From contig NZ_CANLEA010000004.1 in assembly GCF_947489565.1 (NCBI RefSeq), forward strand, positions 1 to 64,000: a stretch of DNA of 64,000 nt, given 5' to 3'. Numbering within the stretch: the stretch's first letter is position 1; every line of letters starts with the position of its first letter. The position numbers and the translations under genes are program-made. The notes beneath the pieces are model-generated. The model was not told the DNA's origin, searched no databases, and saw nothing but the letters and a program-made list of their open reading frames with translations. Of the stretch, positions 32,401 to 40,345 are shown in pieces. The stretch is from an uncultured Kordia sp. Lineage in GTDB: Bacteria; Bacteroidota; Bacteroidia; Flavobacteriales; Flavobacteriaceae.

Positions 32401-35189
32401 AACACATAAACATCAGACGCTTGCTTTAGTAAACTTGCTTTGAGCAATGGTGCTTTGGTAAGATCGAATGGCGATTCTTGAGCTGTTTCTAAATACGCTG
32501 CTAGTTCTTGTTTTTTATCTTCAAAATCTAAAATTGCAATCTCAAATTGTATTTCTTCTTTAGGAACTATTGCTTGATAGATAGTTCCGTTTTCATGTGT
32601 TGTAAAATACGTTCGAAGTATTTCGTGTCTGTATACTAATTGTTGAAATGCTTTTTCAAGTTTTTCAATGTCCAATTTCCCTTTTAACACAACAGCTCCA
32701 TGCATATTGTACGCTATGTTTCCACCTTCTAACTGACTTAAGATCCATATACGATGCTGAGAAGCTGTTAATTCATAGTTTGGTTGCGGCGTGATTTTAG
32801 CAATGGATTCGAATTTCTTTTCTATCAGCAAATTGCTAATGGCACGAATTGTTGGATTTTCTGAGAATTTCTCAAAACTAATTGTTTTATCAAGCTCTTT
32901 GTAAATGGTATTGATAATTTGGATGATCAATAAACTTTGTCCGCCTAATTCGAAAAAGTTGTCCTGTACTCCAATTTTTTGAATGTTGAGAACTTCTTGC
33001 CATATTCGCACCAACTCCTCTTCTATACTATTTTCGGGAGCTATATATTCGTTTTGAGATTTATAAGTATCTACAAGTTCTAAAAGTTGCTTTCGATCTG
33101 TTTTCCCATTGGGTGTTAAAGGAATTTTTGAAAGACGCATCCATAGATTCGGCTGCATATACACTGGCAGTTTCTTTTTCAAAAAAGCTATCAACTCAGC
33201 ACGTTCTACCATCGCTTTTTCTTCATAAAAAGCAATCAGGCTTTGATTTTTAACTATCGTAACTGCTTCTACTATGTTGTCAGAAAAAGTACGAATCGTA
33301 TTTTCTATCTCGCCTAATTCTATACGATAACCACGTAACTTTACTTGATAATCTTTTCGTCCTAAAAATTCAATAATACCTTCCGAAGTCCATTTAGCAA
33401 TATCGCCTGTATCATACATTTTTGCATTCGTCACAAATGGGTTTTCGATGAATTTTTGATCAGTTAACGCTGGTTTGTTTAGATAACCTTTTGCCAATCC
33501 TTCTCCCGAAAGGTATAATTTCCCTGAAACTCCCACAGGAACTAACTGCAAGGCATCATCTAAAATATACGCTTGTGTATTGGCAATTGGTTTTCCAACA
33601 GGAATGGAGTTTTGATATGTTTTTTGAGATTGAATTTTATAGAAAGTACTATACGTAGTATCTTCCGACGGTCCATATAGATTTCTAACTTCAATAGAAG
33701 TCGTTTTGAGTGTATTTGCAATGTCTACAGGAAAGGGTTCTCCTGCAAGATTGATCATACTTGTATTTTTTAAGAACGTGCTATTGTCCAACAAACTACG
33801 TATGCTTGATGGTACCGTATTGATCAACACATTTGTATCGTTTGCAATCGTTTTCTCTATGTGTAAAGCGTTCTTTAAAATGCGGATTTTTTTCCCTGTG
33901 GCCAATGGAAAAAATAGTTCATAAATGGACAAATCAAAACAATGCGATGTTACTGCATATACAACATCAAACTTCGCTTGATCGAATTCTTTTTTTGCCC
34001 AATAGATCAGTGCAACTGCATTTTTATGCGAAATCATCACACCTTTAGGATTTCCAGTAGTTCCGGAAGTATAAATGATATATGCGGTATTGTTTGACGA
34101 AAACTTTTGATACTTATTTTGTATCTCTAATGTTGTGCTTTCCTTAGCGAATTCACCATACATAACAGCATCAACAATACAGATACATCCACTGTCTTTT
34201 TCTATATAATTGATACGATCTTCAGGATAATTGACATCTATAGGAACATACGTTGCTCCTACTTTTAATGTTCCTAAAATGGCGATGAGTAAGTGCTGAT
34301 TTCTCTCCAGTTTTATCCCAACATAATCGCCACTAGCAACCTTTTTTACTGTAATAAGATAATTGGCAAATTGACTCGCTTTTTCATTCAACTCAGCGTA
34401 TGTCAAGGATACGTCATTATGGACAACAGCAATAGACTCAGGTGTTTTCTCGACTTGTTGTTCAAACAAATCAATCAATGTTTCATGCTGTGGAAAAGCC
34501 AATGCTGTTGCATTGAAGTCATGAAGTAATTGTTTTTCTTCTGCTTCGGTTACTATCGATAGTGTTGTAATTTTTGTATTGAGTATTGCATCTAGTGTGA
34601 TCAACCATCTTTTAAAGGTTTCTAAAAAATGTCCTGCAATCGTTTCATTCACAAAATTTGCATCAAAAGAAATGCTCAGTTTTATTCCTTGATCATTTTT
34701 ATCAACACACAAACAAAAAGGTGTCGCTATTTCTGTTTCAGAAGCATTATATAAAAAGCCATACGTAGCATATGCTTCAAGAGGATGTGCTAATCCGAGT
34801 TGATTATCATGATCGGCGAATTTATATACTTCTTGAACTTCCTTTTTAAGGATTTGAAGATATTCTTTGAACGTATTCTCTTCTGTAGCGTAATTGTACA
34901 GTAACAAAGTTCCGTTTCCGTCTGTTATTTTTGGAGTATATATTAACGTATCCGCTTCAAAATAACGATTTAAAAGCGCACTATAAATGCTTAGCAAAAT
35001 TGTATATTCTGCTATTGGATTCGCCTTTGTAAGCTGTTCAAAATATGATAATTCCCTTCCTTCAATATATACGTTTGCAATCTGACTTCTTTCAAGAGAG
35101 TTCGCATATACTGTTGCGGTATTCTTGATTTTCTTAAACCAATAATCTGACGCTATTTTCTGTTTAATATTATTCAATGTAAAAAACAT
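26499..35189 (-). CDS. NRPS, starter plus two modules (C*-A-T-C-A-T-C-A-T)
   Basis: 2896 aa and first gene of the operon. Residues 1-230 align only with the C-terminal half of condensation domains and lack HHxxxDG, so this is a degenerate starter C; no docking domain is present. Then A1 about 235-730, T1 (LGGQSL), C2 about 830-1265 (HHIIGDGWS), A2 1275-1780, T2 (LGGHSL), C3 1875-2310 (HHIVSDGWS), A3 2320-2790, T3 Ser about 2836 (LGGHSL), and acidic tail ETEFENFSI. Hand-read codes: A1 DLYTNALTYK (resembles Ala-type codes I recall), A2 DTESIGTVCK (unassigned, shared with 14247-17561), A3 DILQLGMIWK (Gly-like). The missing docking domain and the half C domain both argue that this protein begins the assembly line. 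Confidence 0.95.
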   Translation of the reverse strand: MFFTLNNIKQKIASDYWFKKIKNTATVYANSLERSQIANVYIEGRELSYFEQLTKANPIAEYTILLSIYSALLNRYFEADTLIYTPKITDGNGTLLLYNYATEENTFKEYLQILKKEVQEVYKFADHDNQLGLAHPLEAYATYGFLYNASETEIATPFCLCVDKNDQGIKLSISFDANFVNETIAGHFLETFKRWLITLDAILNTKITTLSIVTEAEEKQLLHDFNATALAFPQHETLIDLFEQQVEKTPESIAVVHNDVSLTYAELNEKASQFANYLITVKKVASGDYVGIKLERNQHLLIAILGTLKVGATYVPIDVNYPEDRINYIEKDSGCICIVDAVMYGEFAKESTTLEIQNKYQKFSSNNTAYIIYTSGTTGNPKGVMISHKNAVALIYWAKKEFDQAKFDVVYAVTSHCFDLSIYELFFPLATGKKIRILKNALHIEKTIANDTNVLINTVPSSIRSLLDNSTFLKNTSMINLAGEPFPVDIANTLKTTSIEVRNLYGPSEDTTYSTFYKIQSQKTYQNSIPVGKPIANTQAYILDDALQLVPVGVSGKLYLSGEGLAKGYLNKPALTDQKFIENPFVTNAKMYDTGDIAKWTSEGIIEFLGRKDYQVKLRGYRIELGEIENTIRTFSDNIVEAVTIVKNQSLIAFYEEKAMVERAELIAFLKKKLPVYMQPNLWMRLSKIPLTPNGKTDRKQLLELVDTYKSQNEYIAPENSIEEELVRIWQEVLNIQKIGVQDNFFELGGQSLLIIQIINTIYKELDKTISFEKFSENPTIRAISNLLIEKKFESIAKITPQPNYELTASQHRIWILSQLEGGNIAYNMHGAVVLKGKLDIEKLEKAFQQLVYRHEILRTYFTTHENGTIYQAIVPKEEIQFEIAILDFEDKKQELAAYLETAQESPFDLTKAPLLKASLLKQASDVYVFSFVKHHIIGDGWSMELLISEVISNYNQLLLNDQFTPEELPLQFKDYVAWFDAQKSQEEYQTAQRYWLEQFQGEIPVLELPSFKKRPAIQTYHGKTVNHAFSKEFLGRIKQFSKENEATLFMTLMVGINTLLYRYTNQEDIIIGTPIAGREHPDLEDQIGLYLNTLAVRTQLEDTFNFEELLQQQKQVLLQAYKHQRYPFDELVSKLDLKRDTSRSALFDVIVVLQNQHQIASISSENKALEGVEVLPYELERNTAQVDVSFTFVEKNDALYLEIEYNTDIYDAFLITRMFSHFENILNHAIDAPKEKLLTLEYLTEQESKQIVEEFNDTSVAYPKEKTILHVFEEQVEKTPENTAIVFEDSELTYAQLNKKANQLADYLQKNQNIQLDDLVAIKLDRSENLLVAILGILKSGAAYVPIDTNYPQQRIEYIENDSNAKVVIDSLFFETFENEKEAYSIKNTAVKAAPNNLAYIIYTSGTTGNPKGAMISNASLLDYTLTFKNYFGVTEKDRSLQQASLSFDTSIEEIFPILISGGTLIMLKEHSEFDLLANICEQHRVTILSTNPYALQFLNQSYKNYNFSFRILISGGDILKPEYIDKLYLDYQVFNTYGPTESTVCSTYYEVKTLSETIPIGKPIANRTVLIVDANNKNQIQPIGVKGELCILGKGLSLGYLNKSDLTDEKFVNSILSEDSKMYTSGDVARWLPDGNIEFLGRNDDQVKIRGYRIELGEIESTLHEFSKDFTHITVLVKQVNDEKMLVAYYASASEIEKTKLKNFLSEKLPDYMVPSFFVQLKNIPLTLNGKIDKRKLPDIAEEDIIKNPYIAPKNQTEEELVSIWKQLLEIETIGTQDDFFELGGHSLKITKLKNSIEQAFNISMSFSDLFLKTTISAQANHILTEEKESYQEIPKVAPQAYYELSSAQQRIWILSQFEGSNEAYNMPGVFQLTGAIDAAKLENAFEQLLKRHESLRTQFVLDASGAIQQHILSETDCHFKLIQETIEDESQQRQAINELVSHAFHLEKAPLIRTKLIKTAEGNYLFVFVIHHIVSDGWSIDILKNELFYLYNQKESAQEGLPALRIQYKDYAVWERNQLTSPKLEASKAYWISQFSGELPVIDLPYKTRRPQQKTYAGAKKEITISKEKLVALQSKCTGNQATLFMGLMGIVNVLLHRYTRQKDIIIGTPIAGRTHADVQHQIGVYINTLPIRTQIQETDSFQDILARIKTTTLKAYKHQAYPFDILIDDLSIARDLSRNPLFDIMVTLQNTDEEKLQENKIANVQVERYSYTDAIAAKFDLDFMFEETKNGLEFALVYNTDLFSETFITALTNQFVTLTDGIIEDVTKNIASLPILTPQQEQQLLLTFNDTQTDLDEEKTVLDYIQHQVEKHPENSALKDAHHTLSYETLDQLSNGIANYLIQTLGTNTHPVGVVLDRSVNTIVLLLGILKSGKSYIPLDPTFPLERLKYIVQHSGIETVVGNQAFTAIQDDNIQWLTIENILVESKKVAETQLPVVTAAHGAYIIYTSGSTGNPKGVAVGHASLSNFLLSMQQAPGFSSEDTLYAVTTYAFDISILEFFLPLISGGTTYIASNDTLMDVEEIMEELTTVQPTVIQATPSFYQLLFNAGWEGNSALKVLCGGDALNESLAQQLVNTCQEVWNMYGPTETTIWSTTKKVTQGNISSSIGKPIANTQCYVLDKNLQLLPEGAQGDLYIGGKGLALGYYKNETLTSERFIKNPFGDGLIYNTGDCVAWNPNGELSFYGRNDYQVKVRGYRIELGDIETHINAIEAIQQAVVLVKKDKADQSILVAYYVASTTVEITKIKNLLKEALPAYMIPAVFVEINDFPLTPNKKVDRKALLSRNDALQVQEAVYVAPQTETESKLAELWSTLLSQEKIGRTANFFDLGGHSLSSAKLVSLIQNEFSVKLTINKIFEYPDLESMANHIDNIVLIQLNQNQEDIETEFENFSI

Positions 35190-35889
35190 TTTTGATGCTT
35201 TACCTAATATTAAGAAGAACGATAGAAATTTATTGTATACAACAATAGCGACTATGACAATTCATAATCTTCTTTCGAGATCTCTTGATATTTAATAAAG
35301 CAAGACTTTCTATTTACATACATATTTGAGATAGATACTCTCAAATATTAATTATTTCTAAGGGGGAGAAATATTTTTGAAATAATCTTTTTGTTTTACA
35401 ATACAATTATAACGCTTTTTCTTTTGTTTTACTATTTTTAAATTCTAAAAACAATTGTAAAAAAAAATCAAGCCAAGTACCCAAAACATAAAAAAACCTA
35501 AAATTCAATTGTTTACAGATAACTTTGTATGAAGTTACTATCGTATTTTTTGGTCATTAACGCACTAGAAAACCACTCAAGCAACTAGCAATCAAATGTT
35601 TAAAAAACACTAAAATAGGGAAGTAAAAATTTATTGTTTTTATTCATAAAAAAGAGTCCTTCTGATACTGAAATGATCTTTTTTTGATATTTGAAGCTGT
35701 AAAATTCCTTAAGATTATCTACACTACACTAGTATTGATCATAGATAAAGATGCTATGTTGTAGTTGCTATTCTTCAATTTGATCTGCGCTAAAATTTAT
35801 AGAGCTTCCAAAGTGAGTAAATATGTTTTTATATTTTTAATTATAGAAAGATATATTTAGGGAGACACATGCGTATGATTATTTACTTT
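35190..35889. other. Intergenic region upstream of NRPS operon, no gene
   Basis: 700 bp of AT-rich DNA between the NRPS operon start and the end of the glycerate kinase gene. No open frame of interest and no exact TAnnTTTG box on the minus strand were found. It contains the inverted repeat at 35322-35348 and a poly-A run near 35460. It must hold the NRPS promoter and probably the end of the catabolic transcript, but I cannot place either. Confidence 0.6.
35322..35348. promoter_or_regulatory. Inverted repeat upstream of NRPS operon, possible operator
   Basis: Perfect 10-bp arms ATATTTGAGA / TCTCAAATAT around a 7-bp spacer (TAGATAC), 133-159 bp upstream of the first NRPS start. There is no T-tract after it on the minus strand, so it looks more like a protein-binding site than a terminator. 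The AT-rich context raises the chance of coincidence. Confidence 0.35.
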
Positions 35890-37017
35890 TCAACACATTA
35901 GTGACCTCACAAAATTATAGACAGCATATTCTAAATTTTCATAACTGTGTGCCATTGCTTGTTGAAGATTGCAAGGAGATTTTGTAATGGCATTTACATA
36001 TTGAACGCCTAATTTTTCTTGTGCTGCAATACTCAAATCTGTAGCGCCACAAAATACGGCCACTGGAATTTTTTGTTTTTGAGCGGAATCTATGACTCCT
36101 ACAATGGTTTTTCCTGAAAATGTCTGATCATCTAATTTTCCTTCTCCAGTAATAATCCAATCGGCATTTTTTATATGTGCATCAAAATCTATTAATTCTT
36201 TGACCAGCTCAATTCCTGAAGTAAGTTTTCCGTTTAGAAATACTGTTGTTCCTGCTCCCATTCCGCCCGCTGCACCACTTCCTTCGATATCTTGAACATC
36301 TATATTGAATTGTTTTTGAATGATGTTAGCAATGTTTCTCAGACCTTTATCTAAAAGTTCCACATCACTTTTTGAAGCTCCTTTTTGTGGTCCATATACA
36401 TACGCTGCTCCGTGCAAACCATACAATGGATTGGTAACATCACAAGCAATTTGAATATTAATAGACGCTAATTTTGGATGCACATTTGAGGTATCTATTT
36501 GATGAATTTGTGTTAGATTTTCTCCAATAGGCTGAATTTCTTGTCCTTTTTTATCTAAAAAACGATATCCTAAAGCAGTTGCCATTCCAATACCGCAATC
36601 GTTGGTAGCACTACCTCCAATGCCTAAAATAATGGTTTCTGCTCCTTTTTCAATAGCTCTTGTAATGAATTCGCCAGTTCCGTAGGTGGTCGTTTTGCGA
36701 CAGTTTTGTTCTTCAGCATTCAATAATTTCATTCCTGATGCTTCTGCCATTTCAATGAAAGCCGTTTTTTTTGCTTCCAACCATAAATACGATGCTTGTA
36801 TTGGCCTAAATAAAGGACCATTTACTGTGACTTGAATAAGTTCACCTTCTAAGTGATTTGCCAAAATTTCAATAGTTCCATCACCTCCATCTGCCAAAGG
36901 CAAACGAATGATTTCTGCCAAAGGCATTGCATTTTTGATGCCTTCGGTAGCGGCATTACAAAATTCATTTCCTGTTAAAGCGCCTTTAAATTTGTCTGGA
37001 GCTAATACTATTTTCAC
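35890..37017 (-). CDS. Glycerate kinase (GarK/GlxK family)
   Basis: 375 aa, usual family length. It phosphorylates glycerate with ATP; GarK-type enzymes give 2-phosphoglycerate, which enters glycolysis. Family landmarks: N-terminal APDKFKGALT, PLADGGDGT (about 40-48), GIGGSATNDCGIGM (about 142-155), ACDVTNPLYG, and near the C-terminus TGEGKLDDQTFSGK. Cytoplasmic. Last gene of the minus-strand set receptor / GH63 / symporter / kinase, 219 bp after the symporter stop. A glycerate kinase next to a glycosylglycerate-hydrolase-like enzyme supports glycerate as the released product. Start at 37017 gives the family N-terminus MKIVLAPDKFKG. Confidence 0.93.
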   Translation of the reverse strand: MKIVLAPDKFKGALTGNEFCNAATEGIKNAMPLAEIIRLPLADGGDGTIEILANHLEGELIQVTVNGPLFRPIQASYLWLEAKKTAFIEMAEASGMKLLNAEEQNCRKTTTYGTGEFITRAIEKGAETIILGIGGSATNDCGIGMATALGYRFLDKKGQEIQPIGENLTQIHQIDTSNVHPKLASINIQIACDVTNPLYGLHGAAYVYGPQKGASKSDVELLDKGLRNIANIIQKQFNIDVQDIEGSGAAGGMGAGTTVFLNGKLTSGIELVKELIDFDAHIKNADWIITGEGKLDDQTFSGKTIVGVIDSAQKQKIPVAVFCGATDLSIAAQEKLGVQYVNAITKSPCNLQQAMAHSYENLEYAVYNFVRSLMC

Positions 37018-37088
37018 AAGGTTTGATTTGTAGTTAAAGTTACGATTTAGAATTCGTTCTTACCTGTTTTTTTAATAAGATTCATAAT

Positions 37089-37230
37089 AAGTGCATGACA
37101 AATAATCACCATCCTTTTTTAGAATTAACACTTAAGAATAAAAGTTTACTCTGTATATTTTATAAAATACCTTCTCACAATATTTACAAAATCAATACAT
37201 TAAATAACTTTTGGTGTTTGTCATGCACTT
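37089..37230. repeat. 142-bp segment bounded by 14-bp inverted repeats
   Basis: AAGTGCATGACAAA at 37089-37102 is exactly inverted as TTTGTCATGCACTT at 37217-37230. Both lie between the symporter stop (37237) and the kinase start (37017). CACC follows the first arm after a 4-nt gap, and its complement GGTG abuts the second, extending the similarity. The inner 114 bp is AT-rich with no frame. It could be a MITE-like remnant or a long RNA hairpin; no target-site duplication is evident. Confidence 0.45.
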
Positions 37231-37236
37231 GCTGAA

Positions 37237-38889
37237 TTAAAAACTATTTAAAATAGTAGGCATAAAATAACTGATGATTAAAATCAAGAAAAAGAATGCT
37301 ACTAGTATGTAGACTTCTTTGGTTAAAAAGTCTGCTTTTTTCACAGAAATATCAAAGTTTTCCACTGTTTTGATTTTTGTGTTTTTTGTAAAATAACTTA
37401 CTCCGTATGCAACTACTAAAGCGATAATTACTCCGGTAACATTCAACCAAATCCAGAAAATTTCAAAACCTAAATCGATTCCGAAGATTTCTTGCATGGT
37501 TTTTGAAAATATGAGATTGATTAATACTGCCGAAATGATTCCTGCATTCATCCCAATATGATTGACTTTTTTAGAGAAAAATGCTAGCAAAAATGTTACC
37601 AATACTGGACCATAAAATACAGAACCGATTGCATTGATAATTTCTATAACAGCACTTTTGCTTCCTCCAAATAGAAATGCAGCTGCAATACACACAATTC
37701 CCCAAAAGACTACTGAGAGTTTAGAAATTGACATGTATTTTTTATTGCTTAATTTCTTTTCGCCTCTGTTAAAAAAATCTTCTACTGTTACTGCAGAAAG
37801 CGAATTGATGGTGGAACTCAACGTTGACATTGCCGCAGATAAAATTCCTACCATCAAAATTCCTATCAAACCGTGTGGCAAATATTTCATGATAAAAACT
37901 GGTAACATTAAATCTGTTTTGATTCCGTTTTTCGCAAATTCTTCTGGAAAATGTTGTTGCGTAGTTGATGAGATATCTTGCAAAAAATCGGGTGCAATTG
38001 TAATAAGTCCGCCAATGATGAGTCCCATCAAACAATAGACTAATACGACTGGAAAACGAAATAATCCATTGACTAATAGCAAGCTTCTGACCGTTTTTTC
38101 ATTTTTTCCAGACAGTAACCGTTGTGCTTGTGTTTGATCGCATCCGTAATACGATACATATAGGAAGAATCCGCCTAAAATCATTGGTAAAATACCGTAT
38201 TCATTATCTTCTCCAATTCCTAAATTGAAATCAATAACTTGTGTCCGTGCTGGATCAAATCCGTTAGCCAATCCGCCACTTTCATTCAATAAGTTCCATC
38301 CGTAAATTAGACAAATTATCAATCCGCCAAACAGAATTATCATTTGTATGGCATCGCCCCAAACAACCGCTTTCATTCCGCCTTGCCATGAATAAATAAT
38401 AGTTATAAAACTGATAATCAATATTGTATAAGTAAAATCTATATTTAATACTGCTTGAAGAATGATAGCAATGGTATAGACCATAACGCCTGTTCCTAAA
38501 GCACGACTTATTTGAAATACAATACTTAGTGTGAGTCGTGTTGATGTACTGAAACGTTTTTCGACAAATTCATAAATACTGACAACTCCCGATCGAAATA
38601 ATGGTGGCACAATCACAATCATAATAAAAATCATTGCCAATGGCACTGCAAATTCAAACGTAAGCCACTTCATGCCGCCATTGAGCTTTAAGCCCACAAA
38701 AGCTGGTGCCGAAATAAAGCTAATGGCAGATAATTGTGTTGCCATTGTGGATAGACTCAATGGAAACCAGCCTAGACTTTTTCCGCCAAGGAAGTAATCT
38801 TTAGAATCTTTATTTTCTTTGAAGAAATACCCCATTCCCAAAAAGAAAATAATGTATCCGATGATGATTGTATAGTCGAGCCAGTTCAT
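37237..38889 (-). CDS. Sodium:solute symporter (SSS family)
   Basis: 550 aa with about 13-14 hydrophobic segments, the usual size for SSS (SLC5-like) inner-membrane transporters that couple Na+ to sugar or organic-acid uptake. Family-like features: N-terminal DYTIIIGYIIFFLGMGYFF, SLGWFPLSLSTMATQLSAISFISAPAF (unwound TM1 region), and WQGGMKAVVWGDAIQ in the middle. Starts 12 bp after the GH63 gene, hence co-translated. Substrate cannot be read from sequence; context suggests an intact glycosylglycerate, since the hydrolase has no signal peptide and acts in the cytoplasm. Confidence 0.93.
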   Translation of the reverse strand: MNWLDYTIIIGYIIFFLGMGYFFKENKDSKDYFLGGKSLGWFPLSLSTMATQLSAISFISAPAFVGLKLNGGMKWLTFEFAVPLAMIFIMIVIVPPLFRSGVVSIYEFVEKRFSTSTRLTLSIVFQISRALGTGVMVYTIAIILQAVLNIDFTYTILIISFITIIYSWQGGMKAVVWGDAIQMIILFGGLIICLIYGWNLLNESGGLANGFDPARTQVIDFNLGIGEDNEYGILPMILGGFFLYVSYYGCDQTQAQRLLSGKNEKTVRSLLLVNGLFRFPVVLVYCLMGLIIGGLITIAPDFLQDISSTTQQHFPEEFAKNGIKTDLMLPVFIMKYLPHGLIGILMVGILSAAMSTLSSTINSLSAVTVEDFFNRGEKKLSNKKYMSISKLSVVFWGIVCIAAAFLFGGSKSAVIEIINAIGSVFYGPVLVTFLLAFFSKKVNHIGMNAGIISAVLINLIFSKTMQEIFGIDLGFEIFWIWLNVTGVIIALVVAYGVSYFTKNTKIKTVENFDISVKKADFLTKEVYILVAFFFLILIISYFMPTILNSF

Positions 38890-38901
38890 GCGTTTTGGGT
38901 G

Positions 38902-40200
38902 TTAGTTGTCGTTAAGCATATCTATTATTAAAGCAGCTGTCCACGAAAAATTATTTCCTCCGTAGCCAGTTTCACCTTTATCTTTACGCGCATCAAAATA
39001 CTCATAGAATCCATATTTTTCAACTAATGTTATGGAATCATTTTTGATTCTTTCTGCGATTTCTGTGAATCTATATTTTTTTAGACCGTTGTAAAGAATC
39101 CAATTCACATTGATCCAAACGGGACCACGCCAGTATTTTCGTGGGTTGTAGCGTTCACTTGTAGGATCGAAAGAGGCGCATAAATATTGATGATCGTTTC
39201 CGAATTTGTCTAACATCGTTTTTACCAAAATTTCAGCATTTTCTTTGGTAGGAATGCCCGCGTATAATGGTGAAAACGAAGATGACGATACATAATTTAA
39301 TGGCGTGTCATTTCGCAAATCGTAATGAATATATGCGCCTAATTCTTTGTTGAATAGTTTCTCGTTGAACGATTGGATACTTTTTTGTTGCCAAGCTTCT
39401 AATTGTTGTATTTTTTCTTCGTTATTTCCAATGAGTTGGAATAAAGCAATTAAACTTTCATTCGATTTAATTAACATCGTATTGAATAATGGATCTTGCA
39501 CTAAAAAAGGCGATAATTCTGCAATTTTTTGATCGTTGTAATTGTGTGTTTTTGCAATTTCAATAATGTTCAAATAATGATCATATTCCTTTTTTGATGG
39601 ACGTTGTGAGGCGTCTACATGAGTAGTATCTCTTCGTTCAAAAGTAAATTCTGGCGACCGCATCTTATTAAATATATCATCCCACAAAGGAGAATTATCT
39701 GTACCCGATTCCCAATTATGGTAGATATAAACCAACCCTTCATTATGAAGGTCACGATTGCTATAGAAGTATTCGTGATTTTTGTAGACTTTATTGAGCA
39801 TAGGTGCAATTTTCGCCAGAATACTTTGTTTGTTTTTGCTTTTTTTATAGAGTTCATGAAGCGCAAAACCTGCTACTGGTGGCTGCGTCATTCCTGTAGA
39901 TTTGTATTTTTTGGAAGCTGATGGATGTAAGTGCGAACAATGAAAATCGGCGCCTGGAAAATACGTATCGCTTTCTGTATGAAAGATGATATGTGGTATA
40001 AAGCCATTTTCCCATTGCGCATCGAGTAAGGTTTCCATTTCCTTTACTGCTTTTTCCATGTCAAAATGTGCCAGTCCGATAGCAATAAAGCCCGAATCCC
40101 AATTCCATTGAAACGGATATAATGCTTCGCATGGAATACTGAAACCGTCTTTCCAGTTATTTTCCAGCACTTTCATAGCTTGTTTTTGTAATTCTTTCAA
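38902..40200 (-). CDS. GH63-family glycosylglycerate hydrolase-like (MGH1-like) enzyme
   Basis: 432 aa, matching bacterial mannosylglycerate and glucosylglycerate hydrolases (about 410-450 aa) and much shorter than eukaryotic glucosidase I. An (alpha/alpha)6-barrel of this family splits mannosyl- or glucosylglycerate into sugar and glycerate. Visible landmarks: FQWNWDSGF (about 30-38), HNWESGTDNSP with Asp168 in the position of the family's catalytic acid, YWRGPVWINVNW (about 356-367), and GETGYGGNNFSWTAAL with Glu410 as likely second catalytic residue. No signal peptide, so cytoplasmic. Neighbouring receptor, Na+ symporter and glycerate kinase fit a glycosylglycerate pathway. Trehalase-like or other alpha-glycosidase activity remains possible; mannosyl versus glucosyl preference cannot be told here. 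Confidence 0.75.
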   Translation of the reverse strand: MKELQKQAMKVLENNWKDGFSIPCEALYPFQWNWDSGFIAIGLAHFDMEKAVKEMETLLDAQWENGFIPHIIFHTESDTYFPGADFHCSHLHPSASKKYKSTGMTQPPVAGFALHELYKKSKNKQSILAKIAPMLNKVYKNHEYFYSNRDLHNEGLVYIYHNWESGTDNSPLWDDIFNKMRSPEFTFERRDTTHVDASQRPSKKEYDHYLNIIEIAKTHNYNDQKIAELSPFLVQDPLFNTMLIKSNESLIALFQLIGNNEEKIQQLEAWQQKSIQSFNEKLFNKELGAYIHYDLRNDTPLNYVSSSSFSPLYAGIPTKENAEILVKTMLDKFGNDHQYLCASFDPTSERYNPRKYWRGPVWINVNWILYNGLKKYRFTEIAERIKNDSITLVEKYGFYEYFDARKDKGETGYGGNNFSWTAALIIDMLNDN

Positions 40201-40263
40201 ACGTAATGATGTTTAGTGTGATTATAATGATTGCGACTCTATTTTGTTCAACTTTTATCATTC

Positions 40264-40320
40264 AATACCTGAAAAACTCACCACAAAACGAATATGAAAA
40301 AATGTGGTGAGTTCGGTATT
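40264..40320 (-). terminator. Intercistronic hairpin after the TonB receptor gene
   Basis: Arms AACTCACCACA (40275-40285) and TGTGGTGAGTT (40303-40313) pair perfectly around a 17-nt loop, and outer AATACC / GGTATT (40264-40269, 40315-40320) extend the stem past a bulge. It begins 26 bp after the receptor stop and 64 bp before the hydrolase start. No strong U-tract follows, so it may be a partial terminator or an mRNA-stabilising stem that sets receptor expression above the enzymes. Confidence 0.5.
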
Positions 40321-40345
40321 AAATAAAGCTAATCAACGTTTTCTT

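Noticed and set aside
1-35189. Siderophore biosynthesis cluster
   Set aside because: A TonB-type receptor is present, but no catechol, hydroxamate or hydroxy-acid enzymes, no iron-box-like site and no siderophore-type residue codes were found.
35455-35470. Poly-A run in the NRPS upstream region as a terminator T-tract for the minus strand
   Set aside because: No stable stem precedes it on the minus strand.
37769-38038. ORFs on both strands inside the symporter gene
   Set aside because: Frame shadows; the symporter frame covers the whole stretch with regular membrane helices.
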